A DNA stretch of 64,000 nucleotides from Pseudomonas abietaniphila (GTDB lineage Bacteria > Pseudomonadota > Gammaproteobacteria > Pseudomonadales > Pseudomonadaceae): NCBI RefSeq assembly GCF_039697315.1, contig NZ_CP155619.1, positions 1,240,001 through 1,304,000 on the forward strand, in the 5' to 3' direction. Below are positions 1 to 8,695 of this stretch, piece after piece. The notes under the pieces are model-generated. The model ran no database searches. It was not told where the DNA came from and worked only from the letters and a program-made list of their open reading frames with translations. A program made the position numbers and the translations under genes. Within the stretch, counting starts at the first letter, position 1, and each line of letters starts with the position of its first letter.

Positions 1-907
1 AACCGGCATCGCCGCCGTAGTAATCACGCTCACCGGTTACTGAATTCTTGACCAGGACACTGCCCTTCGCTTCAGCGTAAACCTGGTAATCAACGCCGGC
101 CTTCAGCGACAGTTTCGGGTTGACGTCATAGGACACCGCCAACGCCAGGCTCTGCATCCGGCCGCTGTTGCCCTGATTGCCGATGAAGGTCAGGTCACGA
201 AGGTGATGCTGATCGTAATCCCGCGCCTTCACCCACTGGCTGTATTTGAAACGGCTTTCAACCGTCCAGTCACGGTAGTGGTAGACACCGACCAGACCGA
301 CATAGGGCGTTTCGTAGGACTGTTGATAGGTGATGCCCTTCAGACCCGCAGGGATGTCTCCGGCTTCATCGCGGTGCCCTCCCTCCGACGAATAGACGTA
401 GCGACCGCCACGGGCCTGCCAGCCCAGTTCGTTGCGCTGATAACCCAGCATCACGCCGAGGGCCAGATCATCCCGTTTCAGCGCCCAGGCGGTCGCAGCG
501 ACTTCCGCCTGCCAGGCCTTCTGCACGCGCGTGTCGGGGTGATCCGAGAAGTGCGTCCAGTTCTCGCCCTCCTCGCCCAGCCAGTCGTAATCCTGCAGGT
601 GACCATCACCCTTGGCCACTTTGGTCCAGCCTTTCGCCTCAAGGGAGAGCCAGTCCAGCGGATGGTAGGTCAGGCCCAGATGCAAGGTCGGTACCTGCTT
701 GAGGTCCCAATTCAGCTGGCTGACTTTCTGGCCATCGTAGATGTCATACACCTTCTCCTGCGCCTGCCCGTTCAACAGGCCCAAACCGAGACTGACTTCG
801 ACGCCACCCAGCTGGAATCGCTGTTCATCCGTCGTGTGTGCGTGCGCAATCGCTTCCTGCCCCAACGTCGCGAGCCCCAGCAGCGCCAGCGTTTTCCGTA
901 CCTTCAT
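1..907 (-). CDS. Omptin-family outer membrane aspartyl protease, 3' end outside window
   Basis: Outer membrane beta-barrel protease of the OmpT/Pla/PgtE type, which cleaves peptides near basic residues at the cell surface. The start at 907 follows an AAAGGAG ribosome site and opens with a signal peptide (MKVRKTLALLGLATLG). The text then alternates short amphipathic strands. Two signatures match the omptin active site: a DYDW motif (Asp-x-Asp pair, like OmpT D83/D85) near residue 109, and RDYDQHH (Asp-x-His, like D210/H212) in the second half. It ends at the window edge within YYGGDAG, so by comparison with OmpT only about 10-15 residues are missing. The family is common in enterobacteria and patchy in Pseudomonas; its substrate cannot be predicted here. 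Confidence 0.85.
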   Translation of the reverse strand, partial: MKVRKTLALLGLATLGQEAIAHAHTTDEQRFQLGGVEVSLGLGLLNGQAQEKVYDIYDGQKVSQLNWDLKQVPTLHLGLTYHPLDWLSLEAKGWTKVAKGDGHLQDYDWLGEEGENWTHFSDHPDTRVQKAWQAEVAATAWALKRDDLALGVMLGYQRNELGWQARGGRYVYSSEGGHRDEAGDIPAGLKGITYQQSYETPYVGLVGVYHYRDWTVESRFKYSQWVKARDYDQHHLRDLTFIGNQGNSGRMQSLALAVSYDVNPKLSLKAGVDYQVYAEAKGSVLVKNSVTGERDYYGGDAG

Positions 908-1123
908 CGACCATCCGCTCCTTTCATTCGAGGGTGCGCCGGGCGGCAACGCACCGCCACGGCAAGCGGCGAAAGGATGAACATCAAGGAAGGACATTTC
1001 TGCCAGCCCGATCCCAGGCAAGCGTGTGAAAACCAAACCTTCCGGAGGGGATGTTTCCTACAAGAAGTAATGGGATCTAGCGCGTGAGGTTATTCAAGCG
1101 CTACCGCCCACGATGCACGCCCA

Positions 1124-1158
1124 CAAAAAAGGGCCGCCCGCTTGCACGGACGGCCCTT
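1124..1158 (-). terminator. Rho-independent terminator of pepN
   Basis: On the minus strand a GGGCCGTCCG / CGGGCGGCCC stem with a 6-nt loop is followed by six Ts, 24 nt after the pepN stop codon. It ends the nadK-to-pepN run of genes. Confidence 0.85.
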
Positions 1159-1181
1159 CTATCAGCAGCAACCGACGTGAA

Positions 1182-3845
1182 TTACGCCAGGCTTTTGCTC
1201 ACCACCTCGTAGACGTCCGGCGACAGCTGACCAGAAGCGCGAATGCGCTCCAGCTCACCTTTCATCAACGCCTGACGGGCGCTGTCGTATTTGCGCCAGC
1301 GGGTCAGAGGCGCCAGTTGGCGCGAGGCGATTTGTGGATTGAAGCCGTTCAGCTCAATGACCAGGTCCGCCAGGAAGCGATAACCCGAACCGTCCGCCGC
1401 GTGGAAGTTGATCAGGTTCTGGCCAGCGAAGGCGCCGATCAGTGCACGCACCTTGTTCGGGTTCTTCAGGGTGAACGCCGGGTGTTGCATCAGGGCTTTC
1501 ACGCGGGCCAGGCCACCGGGCAGGGTGCTGCCGGCCTGAACGCTGAACCACTGATCCATGACCAACGCGTTGTCCTTGAAGTTCTCGGCGAACACCGCCA
1601 GCGCCTTGGCCTTCTCGTCTTCGAACGGGGAGTTGACCAGCACGGCCAGCGCGGTCAGGCGCTCGGTCATGTTGTCGGCGTTGTCGAACTGCTCGATGGC
1701 CGCCGTCAGTACTTCTGGTTTGCCGGTCAGCATCAGGTAAGACAGCGCAATGTTCTGCAGCGCGCGGCGAGCGAAGTGCTCGGACTCGGCGACGTACGCA
1801 GTCTTTTTCGACAGTTCGCGGTTGGTCTGGTAACGCTTCCACAGCGCATCGCTCAGGCTGCTGGCCAGTTGCTGACGCGCAAATTCGCGGGCGGCGTGGA
1901 TGGCATCGACGTCGGCCACTTCACTGATTTCGGTCAGGTAGGCTTCGCCTGGCAGCGACAGCATTTCGGCGACCATCGCCTGATCCAGGCTGTCGTCAGC
2001 AAGCACGGTGCCGAGGGCGGTCACCAAACGCTGATCCATGGCCAGACTCTCGCCTTTCTGGTGCTGGGCGATGAGTTCCTGCAGGACTTGAACCGACAAT
2101 TGCTGGCCGGCATCCCAACGGTTGAAGCCGTCCGTGTCGTGCTGCATCAGGAACATCAGTTGATCACGGTTGTACGGGAAGCTCAGTTTCACCGGCGCCG
2201 AGAACCCGCGCAGCAGCGACGGCAACGGCTGTTCGGCCACGTCGACGAAGGTGAAGGTCTGTTCGGCTTCCGTAACCGAGATCACCCGCGAGGTGCCCGC
2301 TGCCGTGGCTTCGCCTTGCAGACGCAACGGAATTTCCTTGCGGGCTGTATCGAGCAGGCCCAACGACACCGGAATCACGAACGGCTTTTTCTCTTCGCCC
2401 GGCTGGCCTGGGGTGGTCGGCGCGCTTTGGCGGAAGCTCAGGCTGTAGGTCTTCGCGGATGCATCGTAGGACTCGGTAACCGCCAGACGTGGCGTACCGG
2501 CCTGCGAGTACCAACGCTTGAACTGAGTCAGGTCCACGCCGTTGGCGTCTTCCATGGCCTTGACGAAGTCGTCGCAGGTCACGGCCTGGCCGTCGTGGCG
2601 TTCGAAATACAGGTCGCTGCCTTTGCGGAAACCCTCGGCGCCCAGCAACGTGTGGATCATGCCAACCACTTCCGAACCCTTTTCGTACACGGTCAGGGTG
2701 TAGAAGTTGGAAATCTCGATGAAGCTGTCCGGACGCACGGCGTGGGCCATCGGGCCTGCGTCTTCAGCGAACTGGTGCGTGCGAAGGTAGGCGACGTCCT
2801 GAATGCGCTTGACCGTGGCCGAGTTCATGTCCGAGGAAAAGCCCGCGTCGCGGAACACCGTGAAGCCTTCCTTGAGCGAGAGCTGGAACCAGTCGCGGCA
2901 GGTCACGCGGTTGCCCGACCAGTTGTGGAAATATTCGTGGGCGACAATGGCTTCAACACGCTGGTGCGCGGCGTCGGTCGCGGTTTCCGCGCGAGCCAGC
3001 ACGGCGCTGGAATTGAAGATGTTGAGGCCCTTGTTCTCCATCGCACCCATGTTGAAGTCATTGACCGCGACGATCATGAAGATGTCCAGGTCGTATTCGC
3101 GGCCGTAGACTTCTTCGTCCCAGCGCATGGACTTCTTCAGGCTGTCCATGGCGTGCTGGCATTTGTCGATGTTTTCCTGCTCGACATAAATACGCAGCGT
3201 GACCTTGCGGTTTGTCATCGTGGTGAAGGTGTCTTCGATGCACCAAAGGTCACCGGCTACCAGCGCAAACAGATAGGCCGGCTTCTTGAACGGGTCTTCC
3301 CAGGTGATCCAGTGGCGGCCGTTTTCAGAGGGGCCCGCTTCAATCGGGTTGCCGTTGGACAGCAGGATCGGGAAATCCTGTTGGCTGGCAATGACGGTTG
3401 TCGTGAACGAGCTCATCACGTCCGGACGGTCGAGGTAATAGGTGATCTTGCGGAAACCTTCGGCCTCGCACTGGGTGCAGAACATGCCGCTGGACTTGTA
3501 CAGGCCTTCCAGCGCGGTGTTGGTTTCCGGGTGGATCTTCACGCTGGTGTCCAGGGTGAAGGTCTCGGAGGTGGGCTGAACGGTCAGGCTGTCCGGGGTC
3601 AGTTCGTAATCGCCGGGCGTGAGGTCGACGTCGGCCAGTTTGACCGACAGCAGTTCCAGCAACTGGCCATCGAGCACCAGCGGCGGCAAACCTGCGCCGC
3701 GGGCCGGATTGCGGCGCATGACCAACTGCGCGTGGACCAGCGAGTGGTCGTCGAACAATTCGAATGTCAGGTGCGTCTCGTCGATGAGGTACTCAGGCGC
3801 CTGATAATCCTTCAGGTAAATCATTTTCGGCTGTTCGGTGCGCAT
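1182..3845 (-). CDS. pepN: Aminopeptidase N (M1 zinc metallopeptidase)
   Basis: Cytoplasmic aminopeptidase that removes N-terminal residues from peptides during protein turnover. The 887-residue product has the M1 exopeptidase motif GAMEN and, about 35 residues later, the zinc site VAHEYFHNWSGN, with the third ligand Glu in LSLKEG. It is full length for the bacterial PepN family. I place the start at 3845 (MRTEQPKMIYL), which has an AAGGA site just upstream; an in-frame ATG 14 codons earlier has no such site. It lies 44 bp after DUF2797 and is the last gene of a six-gene same-strand run; a strong terminator follows. Confidence 0.97.
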   Translation of the reverse strand: MRTEQPKMIYLKDYQAPEYLIDETHLTFELFDDHSLVHAQLVMRRNPARGAGLPPLVLDGQLLELLSVKLADVDLTPGDYELTPDSLTVQPTSETFTLDTSVKIHPETNTALEGLYKSSGMFCTQCEAEGFRKITYYLDRPDVMSSFTTTVIASQQDFPILLSNGNPIEAGPSENGRHWITWEDPFKKPAYLFALVAGDLWCIEDTFTTMTNRKVTLRIYVEQENIDKCQHAMDSLKKSMRWDEEVYGREYDLDIFMIVAVNDFNMGAMENKGLNIFNSSAVLARAETATDAAHQRVEAIVAHEYFHNWSGNRVTCRDWFQLSLKEGFTVFRDAGFSSDMNSATVKRIQDVAYLRTHQFAEDAGPMAHAVRPDSFIEISNFYTLTVYEKGSEVVGMIHTLLGAEGFRKGSDLYFERHDGQAVTCDDFVKAMEDANGVDLTQFKRWYSQAGTPRLAVTESYDASAKTYSLSFRQSAPTTPGQPGEEKKPFVIPVSLGLLDTARKEIPLRLQGEATAAGTSRVISVTEAEQTFTFVDVAEQPLPSLLRGFSAPVKLSFPYNRDQLMFLMQHDTDGFNRWDAGQQLSVQVLQELIAQHQKGESLAMDQRLVTALGTVLADDSLDQAMVAEMLSLPGEAYLTEISEVADVDAIHAAREFARQQLASSLSDALWKRYQTNRELSKKTAYVAESEHFARRALQNIALSYLMLTGKPEVLTAAIEQFDNADNMTERLTALAVLVNSPFEDEKAKALAVFAENFKDNALVMDQWFSVQAGSTLPGGLARVKALMQHPAFTLKNPNKVRALIGAFAGQNLINFHAADGSGYRFLADLVIELNGFNPQIASRQLAPLTRWRKYDSARQALMKGELERIRASGQLSPDVYEVVSKSLA

Positions 3846-3889
3846 GATGCTGTCCTTATTCAGTTGCTCTACAGGTTGCCCGTTCACGA

Positions 3890-4720
3890 CTACTGGTGAA
3901 CGGCGAGCTGATAGGCCGTGTATTTGCGGATGTTGATCACGCCGGTGTCGAAGATCAGGTATTGACCCTTGATGCCCAGCAACGTGCCCTCGGCGATCGG
4001 GTCCTTGTCCAGATTGAAGCTGACGATCTTGGTCGGGTAGGCCTCGACCGGATACTCGATCTCGATGGGCGCGACGTCGTTCAGCAGCTGGATGGCCTGC
4101 AGGCCGAAACGCGTTTGCAGTGCGGCCAGTCCCTCGGCGCAGGACTCGAACAGTTGCTGACGGATGGCCGTCAGGTCAACCGATGGCGCATCGCCTTTAA
4201 GCAGCGCACGCCAGTTGGTGCGGTCGGCCACCTGACTGCGGAACAGGTCCTCGACGAACCCCGACTGCTGGCGGGTCGCCACGCGCACGATCGGCAACGC
4301 CTGACTCGCACCCTGATCCAGCCAGCGCGTCGGCAATTGCGTGGCGCGGGTGATACCGACTTTAACGCCCGACGAATTGGCCAGATAGACCACATGGTCG
4401 GTCATGCAGAACTGCTCACCCCACGACGGATCGCGGCAGGTGCCGTGTTCGTGGTGGCATCTTTCCGGGCTCATGATGCACACGTCGCACTGCGCCAGCT
4501 TTTGCATGCACGGGTAGCAATAACCCTGGCTGAAGCTGGTCTTGGTACGGCGGCCGCAATGGCTGCAATGGATCGCGCCCAGGTACTCCAGGCGCACGGT
4601 CTTGCCGATCAGGGGATTGACCGGGATTTCCGAATCACCCAGACGAAAAGCGTATTCAACCCGCGTGGCATCGAGCCGCGCGGACATCTTGTTGACGGAA
4701 CCGCGACCAATCTCGATCAA
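3890..4720 (-). CDS. DUF2797 family protein with Cys clusters
   Basis: Protein of 276 residues and unknown function. The N-terminal half has a dense set of cysteines (CSHCG, CYPC, CDVC, then CHHEHGTC) that should bind zinc. Past the middle, KVGITR and the segment rich in Arg and Trp resemble a GIY-YIG-like fold, as reported for this family; that is recall, not proven here. The TTG start at 4720 overlaps the stop codon of the upstream DUF1315 gene (CATTGATCG), suggesting translational coupling; an in-frame ATG at 4687 is the alternative. The gene pair next to pepN is conserved in Pseudomonas. Confidence 0.85.
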   Translation of the reverse strand: MIEIGRGSVNKMSARLDATRVEYAFRLGDSEIPVNPLIGKTVRLEYLGAIHCSHCGRRTKTSFSQGYCYPCMQKLAQCDVCIMSPERCHHEHGTCRDPSWGEQFCMTDHVVYLANSSGVKVGITRATQLPTRWLDQGASQALPIVRVATRQQSGFVEDLFRSQVADRTNWRALLKGDAPSVDLTAIRQQLFESCAEGLAALQTRFGLQAIQLLNDVAPIEIEYPVEAYPTKIVSFNLDKDPIAEGTLLGIKGQYLIFDTGVINIRKYTAYQLAVHQ

Positions 4721-4977
4721 TGGATGGCATCCGACTTGAACAGGATGTTCGGCACGGGCGCCGACTTGGAGGCGCACTCTTGCGGGCCCATGTAACCGAT
4801 ACGCTGTTCTTCGGGCACGTTGCGCACTTCCCAGGCGATCAGCGCCTGCAGCGACAGTTCGCGTTGTTCCTGCGTCAGCTTGCGGCCATCGGACCACTTG
4901 CCGATTTCCACGGCCAGCTTCAGGCTCTCGTAGATGTCCGGGGTGATGTTTTCGATCATTTCAACAAATGAGGACAT
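4717..4977 (-). CDS. DUF1315 family protein (YeaC-like)
   Basis: Small soluble protein of 86 residues opening with MSSFVEMIENITPDIYESLK, typical of the DUF1315/YeaC family, whose function is unknown. A GGGAGAG site lies in front of the ATG. Its last codons overlap the TTG start of DUF2797. It lies 29 bp after the rhomboid gene and probably shares its transcript. Confidence 0.88.
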   Translation of the reverse strand: MSSFVEMIENITPDIYESLKLAVEIGKWSDGRKLTQEQRELSLQALIAWEVRNVPEEQRIGYMGPQECASKSAPVPNILFKSDAIH

Positions 4978-5006
4978 GGGGCTCTCCCAGAATTAAGCGG
5001 GCAATT

Positions 5007-5879
5007 TTAATGTTTACGGCGAGCTAATGCACCGCCCACTAGACCTGTTGCACAACCGATGATCAGACCGCCGACATGCGCCCCGTTGGCGATCTCGCCA
5101 AACCCGAGCAGGCTGATCACACCGGACATGCACAGCACCAGCCAGATCAGCATCATGGCCAGCACGCCACGCGGCAGACGGTAGATGGGGTTGGGTGCCA
5201 GCATTTGAAAGATCCAGCAGTGACCGAGCAGGCCATACAGCACGCCAGACAGCCCGCCGAACAGGCTCGGGCCGCTCCAGAAATACTGGCCGTAGTTGGA
5301 AAATGCACTGAAGGCCAGGGTCAGACCCAGCAGATGCCAGCTGCCCTGACGCGTCTCGATACGTCGCCCCAGCTCCCAGAACCACAACGCGTTCATGACC
5401 AGGTGCAACACGCCGAAGTGAATCAGCATCGGCGACACCACACGCCACCACTGCCCTGCCGCCAGCGACACCTCGACCGGGGTGAACATCACGTAATCAC
5501 CGCTGACGCGGAAATCGTTGAACGTCAGCCAGCTCAGCGCTTCGTAGTTGTCGCCCAGCAGCGTCACGCCCGCGACGATCAGGCACACCAGCAACACGAT
5601 GCTGGTGACCGGACTGCTGCGCACCTGAACCAGCGGGCTGGGCCGGGTCACGGCGACCACTTCGCGACCGGGTGGCAGCTGAGCCGTGGGATCGCCCTGC
5701 GGATACTGTTCGTACAGCTGACGAATGTCATCGGCCAACGATGGCGCGTCCGGCACCCAGAGCACCTGCTCACCGGCTTCTTCACTGACGCGATGCGGCA
5801 CGTTGAGGCGTCGCAACAACTCGACAAAACCGCTGAGGTCGGTGTTCAGCGGCAAGCGCAATACCGCAACCGGATTCAT
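5007..5879 (-). CDS. Rhomboid family intramembrane serine protease
   Basis: Integral inner-membrane serine protease of 290 residues. A soluble N-terminal domain of about 90 residues (like the GlpG cytoplasmic domain) precedes six membrane segments. The catalytic Ser is in GGLSGVLYGLLG and the His in NGAHVGGLIIG; the HFGVLHLVMNALWFWELG segment matches the conserved HxxxN part of the fold. The start at 5879 (MNPVAVLRLPL) overlaps the stop codon of the metallophosphoesterase gene (ATGA), so translation is probably coupled. Substrate unknown. Confidence 0.93.
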   Translation of the reverse strand: MNPVAVLRLPLNTDLSGFVELLRRLNVPHRVSEEAGEQVLWVPDAPSLADDIRQLYEQYPQGDPTAQLPPGREVVAVTRPSPLVQVRSSPVTSIVLLVCLIVAGVTLLGDNYEALSWLTFNDFRVSGDYVMFTPVEVSLAAGQWWRVVSPMLIHFGVLHLVMNALWFWELGRRIETRQGSWHLLGLTLAFSAFSNYGQYFWSGPSLFGGLSGVLYGLLGHCWIFQMLAPNPIYRLPRGVLAMMLIWLVLCMSGVISLLGFGEIANGAHVGGLIIGCATGLVGGALARRKH

Positions 5880-6847
5880 TGAGCAGTCTCCGGCCGTGTG
5901 ACATCGACCCAGACGAATTTCCCAGGGTCGATTTGGGTTTCCTGATCGAGCCGGTAGGCCACCAGCTTGCCGTACAGCACAGCACTGTAATCGAGACACG
6001 CCAGGTTCGGGCGGATCGGCGCGGGCACGCCACTGCGCCAATAATGGCCGACAAACAGTAATGGCTCATCGGCGCCATAGCGCAGCAGGGCATTTTTCTC
6101 ACTGTCGGACAGCGGACGCTTGGCCACGGGTTCCGGCAACGCATCGGGCTGGAATACCACGTCGCCATAGGTCTGCGGGTCGTCTTCCCAGAACTTGGTG
6201 CGAAAGGATGCCCGTGTCAGGCCGTCGCCACCGGTGAGCGTCATGCCGTGCGGCAGGCGCATGTCGGTGCCGCGCAAGAGCCGGTCGAATACGGCGCTGG
6301 CAAAACTGCCCGGCACCGCCGACGCCTGAACGAAATGCTGATCGATCCGGCCATCGCCATGGGCGCTGCGCAACGGTTCGATCAGGCTCGCATCCCAGCA
6401 GGCATGCACCAGCCGGAAACGCTCGGCGTCGACGAACAACGGCAGCTCGTAGAACCAGTTGAGGAAGTCTTTCCAGTCACCGGGGTGCTGTTCGAACTGC
6501 GCCAGCGTTTCACCCAGCAGACGGGCATGACGCGGGGTGTGTTCGCGCACGAACTGTTTGCCGGTTTCCGGTGGTGCAGGCGTGCTCCAGCCCAGCGCGT
6601 TGAATTCATGGTTGCCCATGATGCAGAACGCCTGACCGGCCACGACCATGTCATGAACGATATGCAGCGCCTCGCGAATACGAGGGCCGCGGTCAATGAT
6701 GTCGCCTAGGAACAGGGCGATGCGCTCAGGGTGGCGCCAGACGCCAGCCTGAAAGCGATAACCAAGGGTGTCGAGCAAGTGCTCAAGGGTCTGGGCACAT
6801 CCATGCACGTCACCGATCAGATCGTAGCTACGCGCGGGATCGAGCAT
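5876..6847 (-). CDS. Calcineurin-like metallophosphoesterase
   Basis: Phosphoesterase of 323 residues with the two-metal signature in order: GDVHGC near the N-terminus, GDIIDRGP, GNHEF, then a C-terminal GHYW. This spacing fits the Ser/Thr protein phosphatase and ApaH-like branch; the true substrate (phosphoprotein, dinucleotide or cAMP) cannot be chosen from the sequence. The start at 6847 (MLDPARSYDLIGDVHG) overlaps the nadK stop by one base (TGATG), and the stop overlaps the rhomboid start, so nadK, this gene and the rhomboid gene form a tightly coupled trio. Confidence 0.9.
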   Translation of the reverse strand: MLDPARSYDLIGDVHGCAQTLEHLLDTLGYRFQAGVWRHPERIALFLGDIIDRGPRIREALHIVHDMVVAGQAFCIMGNHEFNALGWSTPAPPETGKQFVREHTPRHARLLGETLAQFEQHPGDWKDFLNWFYELPLFVDAERFRLVHACWDASLIEPLRSAHGDGRIDQHFVQASAVPGSFASAVFDRLLRGTDMRLPHGMTLTGGDGLTRASFRTKFWEDDPQTYGDVVFQPDALPEPVAKRPLSDSEKNALLRYGADEPLLFVGHYWRSGVPAPIRPNLACLDYSAVLYGKLVAYRLDQETQIDPGKFVWVDVTRPETAQ

Positions 6848-7737
6848 CAGTCGCCCCCGCCGCCAAGCCGACTGCCCCAACCGAGTTTGGTCCGGCAGAC
6901 TTCGTAGTAATTGTGGTCGAGCGGGTGAATGAGTCGCAGCTTCTGGGGTTTCTTCTTAACGGTCACGGTGTCACCCGGCGCGCAGGTGAAGTGGTTCTGT
7001 CCATCGCAGGAGACCTGTGGATAAATCGTCATGTCCTTTGAGACAACGATTTTCAGCTCACTGTTGCCGTCGACGACAATTGGCCGCCCGGACAGCGTGT
7101 GCGGGTACATCGGCACGATGACAATGGCGTCCAGTTTCGGGTGCATGATCGGCCCGCCCGCCGACAGCGCATAAGCGGTGGAGCCGGTCGGCGTCGCGAC
7201 AATCAGGCCATCGGCCTTCTGGCTGCAGACGAACTGGCCGTCGATGTAAATTTCGAATTCGATCATGCGCGTGGACTTGCCGGGGTGCAGCACCACGTCG
7301 TTGAGCGCGTCGCCCTGGCCGATGGCTTCGCCGTGCCGGCGGACTTCGGCTTGCAACAGAAAGCGGTTCTCGACCAGATAATGGCCGTCCAGCACCTCGG
7401 CGACCTTCACTTCCAGCTCGTCAGGTCGGATATCGGTCAGAAACCCGAGGCTGCCACGGTTGATGCCGAGCACAGGGACATTGTGCTTGGCCAGCGCACG
7501 GGCGGCGCCGAGCAGGCTGCCGTCCCCCCCGACGACGATGACCATGTCGCAGACTTCGCCGAGCATCTTGCGCGAAGAGGTCTGCATGCCGTGCCCCGGC
7601 AGCACTTCGGCGATGGCGTCTTCGAGGATGACGTGCAGGTGCCGCGACATCAGGAATTTCTTGAGTCGGCGAACGGTCTCGAGCACTTGGGAACTGCCCA
7701 GGCGACCAATGATGCCGATATTACGAAATTGCTCCAT
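6847..7737 (-). CDS. nadK: NAD kinase
   Basis: Phosphorylates NAD to NADP in the cytoplasm. The 296-residue protein has the family motifs: GGDGSLLGAAR (the GGDG phosphate-binding motif) near residue 65, LNDVVLHPG, and TPTGSTAYALSAGGP. The length is normal for bacterial NadK. The start at 7737 (MEQFRNIGIIGR) is the first Met of the conserved region. It is the first gene of a minus-strand run of six (nadK, phosphoesterase, rhomboid, DUF1315, DUF2797, pepN), an order also known from P. aeruginosa, where the gene has been called ppnK. Confidence 0.97.
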   Translation of the reverse strand: MEQFRNIGIIGRLGSSQVLETVRRLKKFLMSRHLHVILEDAIAEVLPGHGMQTSSRKMLGEVCDMVIVVGGDGSLLGAARALAKHNVPVLGINRGSLGFLTDIRPDELEVKVAEVLDGHYLVENRFLLQAEVRRHGEAIGQGDALNDVVLHPGKSTRMIEFEIYIDGQFVCSQKADGLIVATPTGSTAYALSAGGPIMHPKLDAIVIVPMYPHTLSGRPIVVDGNSELKIVVSKDMTIYPQVSCDGQNHFTCAPGDTVTVKKKPQKLRLIHPLDHNYYEVCRTKLGWGSRLGGGGD

Positions 7738-8090
7738 GGGGCTCCCGCAGGGTCGATGCACATAAAGAAGGCGATTATGGGCGAAGGGGTCGGGGGCGGC
7801 AAACCGACAAGCGTAATCGGCGCGATTACCAGGCGCTGATAGCGAGTTCTGCCTAACGGCAGAAGCGTTCCGCCTTCGGCGGGTTACTTGAAAAGACACC
7901 AAGTAACCAAGTGTCCTGGCTCCTGGCTTGGCCCTCCTGCGTCGGGTACCCGCACTCCGACGACGCTCCGTGGGCCTGCACCCAAGTCGCGCTTTGTGGT
8001 GTCTGGAATGTCGCGTACAAGAGCAACGCGGGCTGGAGCTAACGCTCTTCGCTTTCTTGGTTCGTACATCTACCTGTCGCACACCATCCT

Positions 8091-8236
8091 GTAGGAGCGC
8101 GCTTGCCCGCGATCTGCCGGGAACCGGCAGCAAGACCCGTGCATGCGGAGTGTCAGGCATAGTCGAGTCGCCTGATTTTGCTACCGCTGCGCGGCAGATC
8201 GCGGGCAAGGTGGAGCGCCACCCCGGTCGCTCCTAA
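8091..8236. repeat. REP-type inverted pair
   Basis: The left arm starts with GTAGGAGCGCGCTTGCCCGC; the right arm (near 8190-8236) is its imperfect complement, with GATCGCGGGCAAG and GGTCGCTCCTA. The arms enclose about 100 bp. The same REP family recurs near 21991, 22126 and 23971. Confidence 0.75.
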
Positions 8237-8282
8237 GGCCTCCGGCCAGAATCAAAAGCGGCGACGCCATCTCAACCCCGCG

Positions 8283-8387
8283 TGATCATTTCACGCTCCG
8301 CGCGGGGATGCATGGTAAGACGCTCTGCGTCCAAGTCGACGCGGAGCGTCAATCGATGCGTTACCACGCGGAGCGTGGGAACGATCA
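8283..8387. repeat. 105-bp near-palindrome
   Basis: The ends TGATCATTTCACGCTCCGCG and CGCGGAGCGTGGGAACGATCA are complementary with few mismatches. The inner blocks (GACGCTCTGCGTC and GACGCGGAGCGTC) pair as well. The whole could fold into one long hairpin. It belongs to a type of GC-rich palindrome seen in many Pseudomonas intergenic regions (recall). Confidence 0.75.
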
Positions 8388-8695
8388 ACTGCTCTTGGCT
8401 CTGGCTTTTGATCTTCCTGCCTCGCCAGTCCAGACACCACAAAACGCGACTTGGGTGCAGGCTGAACGCAGGCGCCGTGGAGTGGGCCGAGCGGCATGGA
8501 TGCCGCGAGAGCGCTGCCCGGACATGGATGTCCGTTCAGCGCGGACCCACGGAGCGTCGCCGGAGTGAGCAACCCGCCGAAGGCGGAACGCTTCTGCCGT
8601 TAGGCAGAATTCTGTCAACATAGCCGTGACTAATGATACGAGCCAATCCCGACCTGCACCGTGCCACGCACCACAACACCCGCTATTCTCCCCCA

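Larger units (their letters stand above)
7847..8609. repeat. Two diverged, oppositely oriented copies of a Pseudomonas intergenic repeat
   Basis: The outer ends form a perfect 39-bp inverted repeat (7847-7885 against 8571-8609, each holding CTAACGGCAGAAGCG). Inner blocks are also shared: CGACGCTCCGTGGG near 7971 and its complement near 8546-8559, and a 33-bp block (7975-8007 against 8429-8461) with one mismatch. The left copy lacks the middle part found at 8462-8545 (holding GACATGGATGTCCG); the right copy lacks the part at 7886-7957 (holding CACCAAGTAACCAA). Each looks like a different deletion derivative of one longer element. No transposase gene is present. Confidence 0.8.

Noticed and set aside
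1113..3899. Plus-strand open frame of 928 codons over pepN
   Set aside because: Antisense shadow of pepN in GC-rich DNA; the product is rich in Arg, His, Gln and Val with no motif, while the minus strand has clear M1 protease signatures.
7888..8623. Several small ORFs of 60-110 codons in both strands of the repeat island
   Set aside because: They lie inside inverted repeats and palindromes; translations are Arg/Ser-rich with no ribosome sites. Such calls are common false genes in this repeat family.
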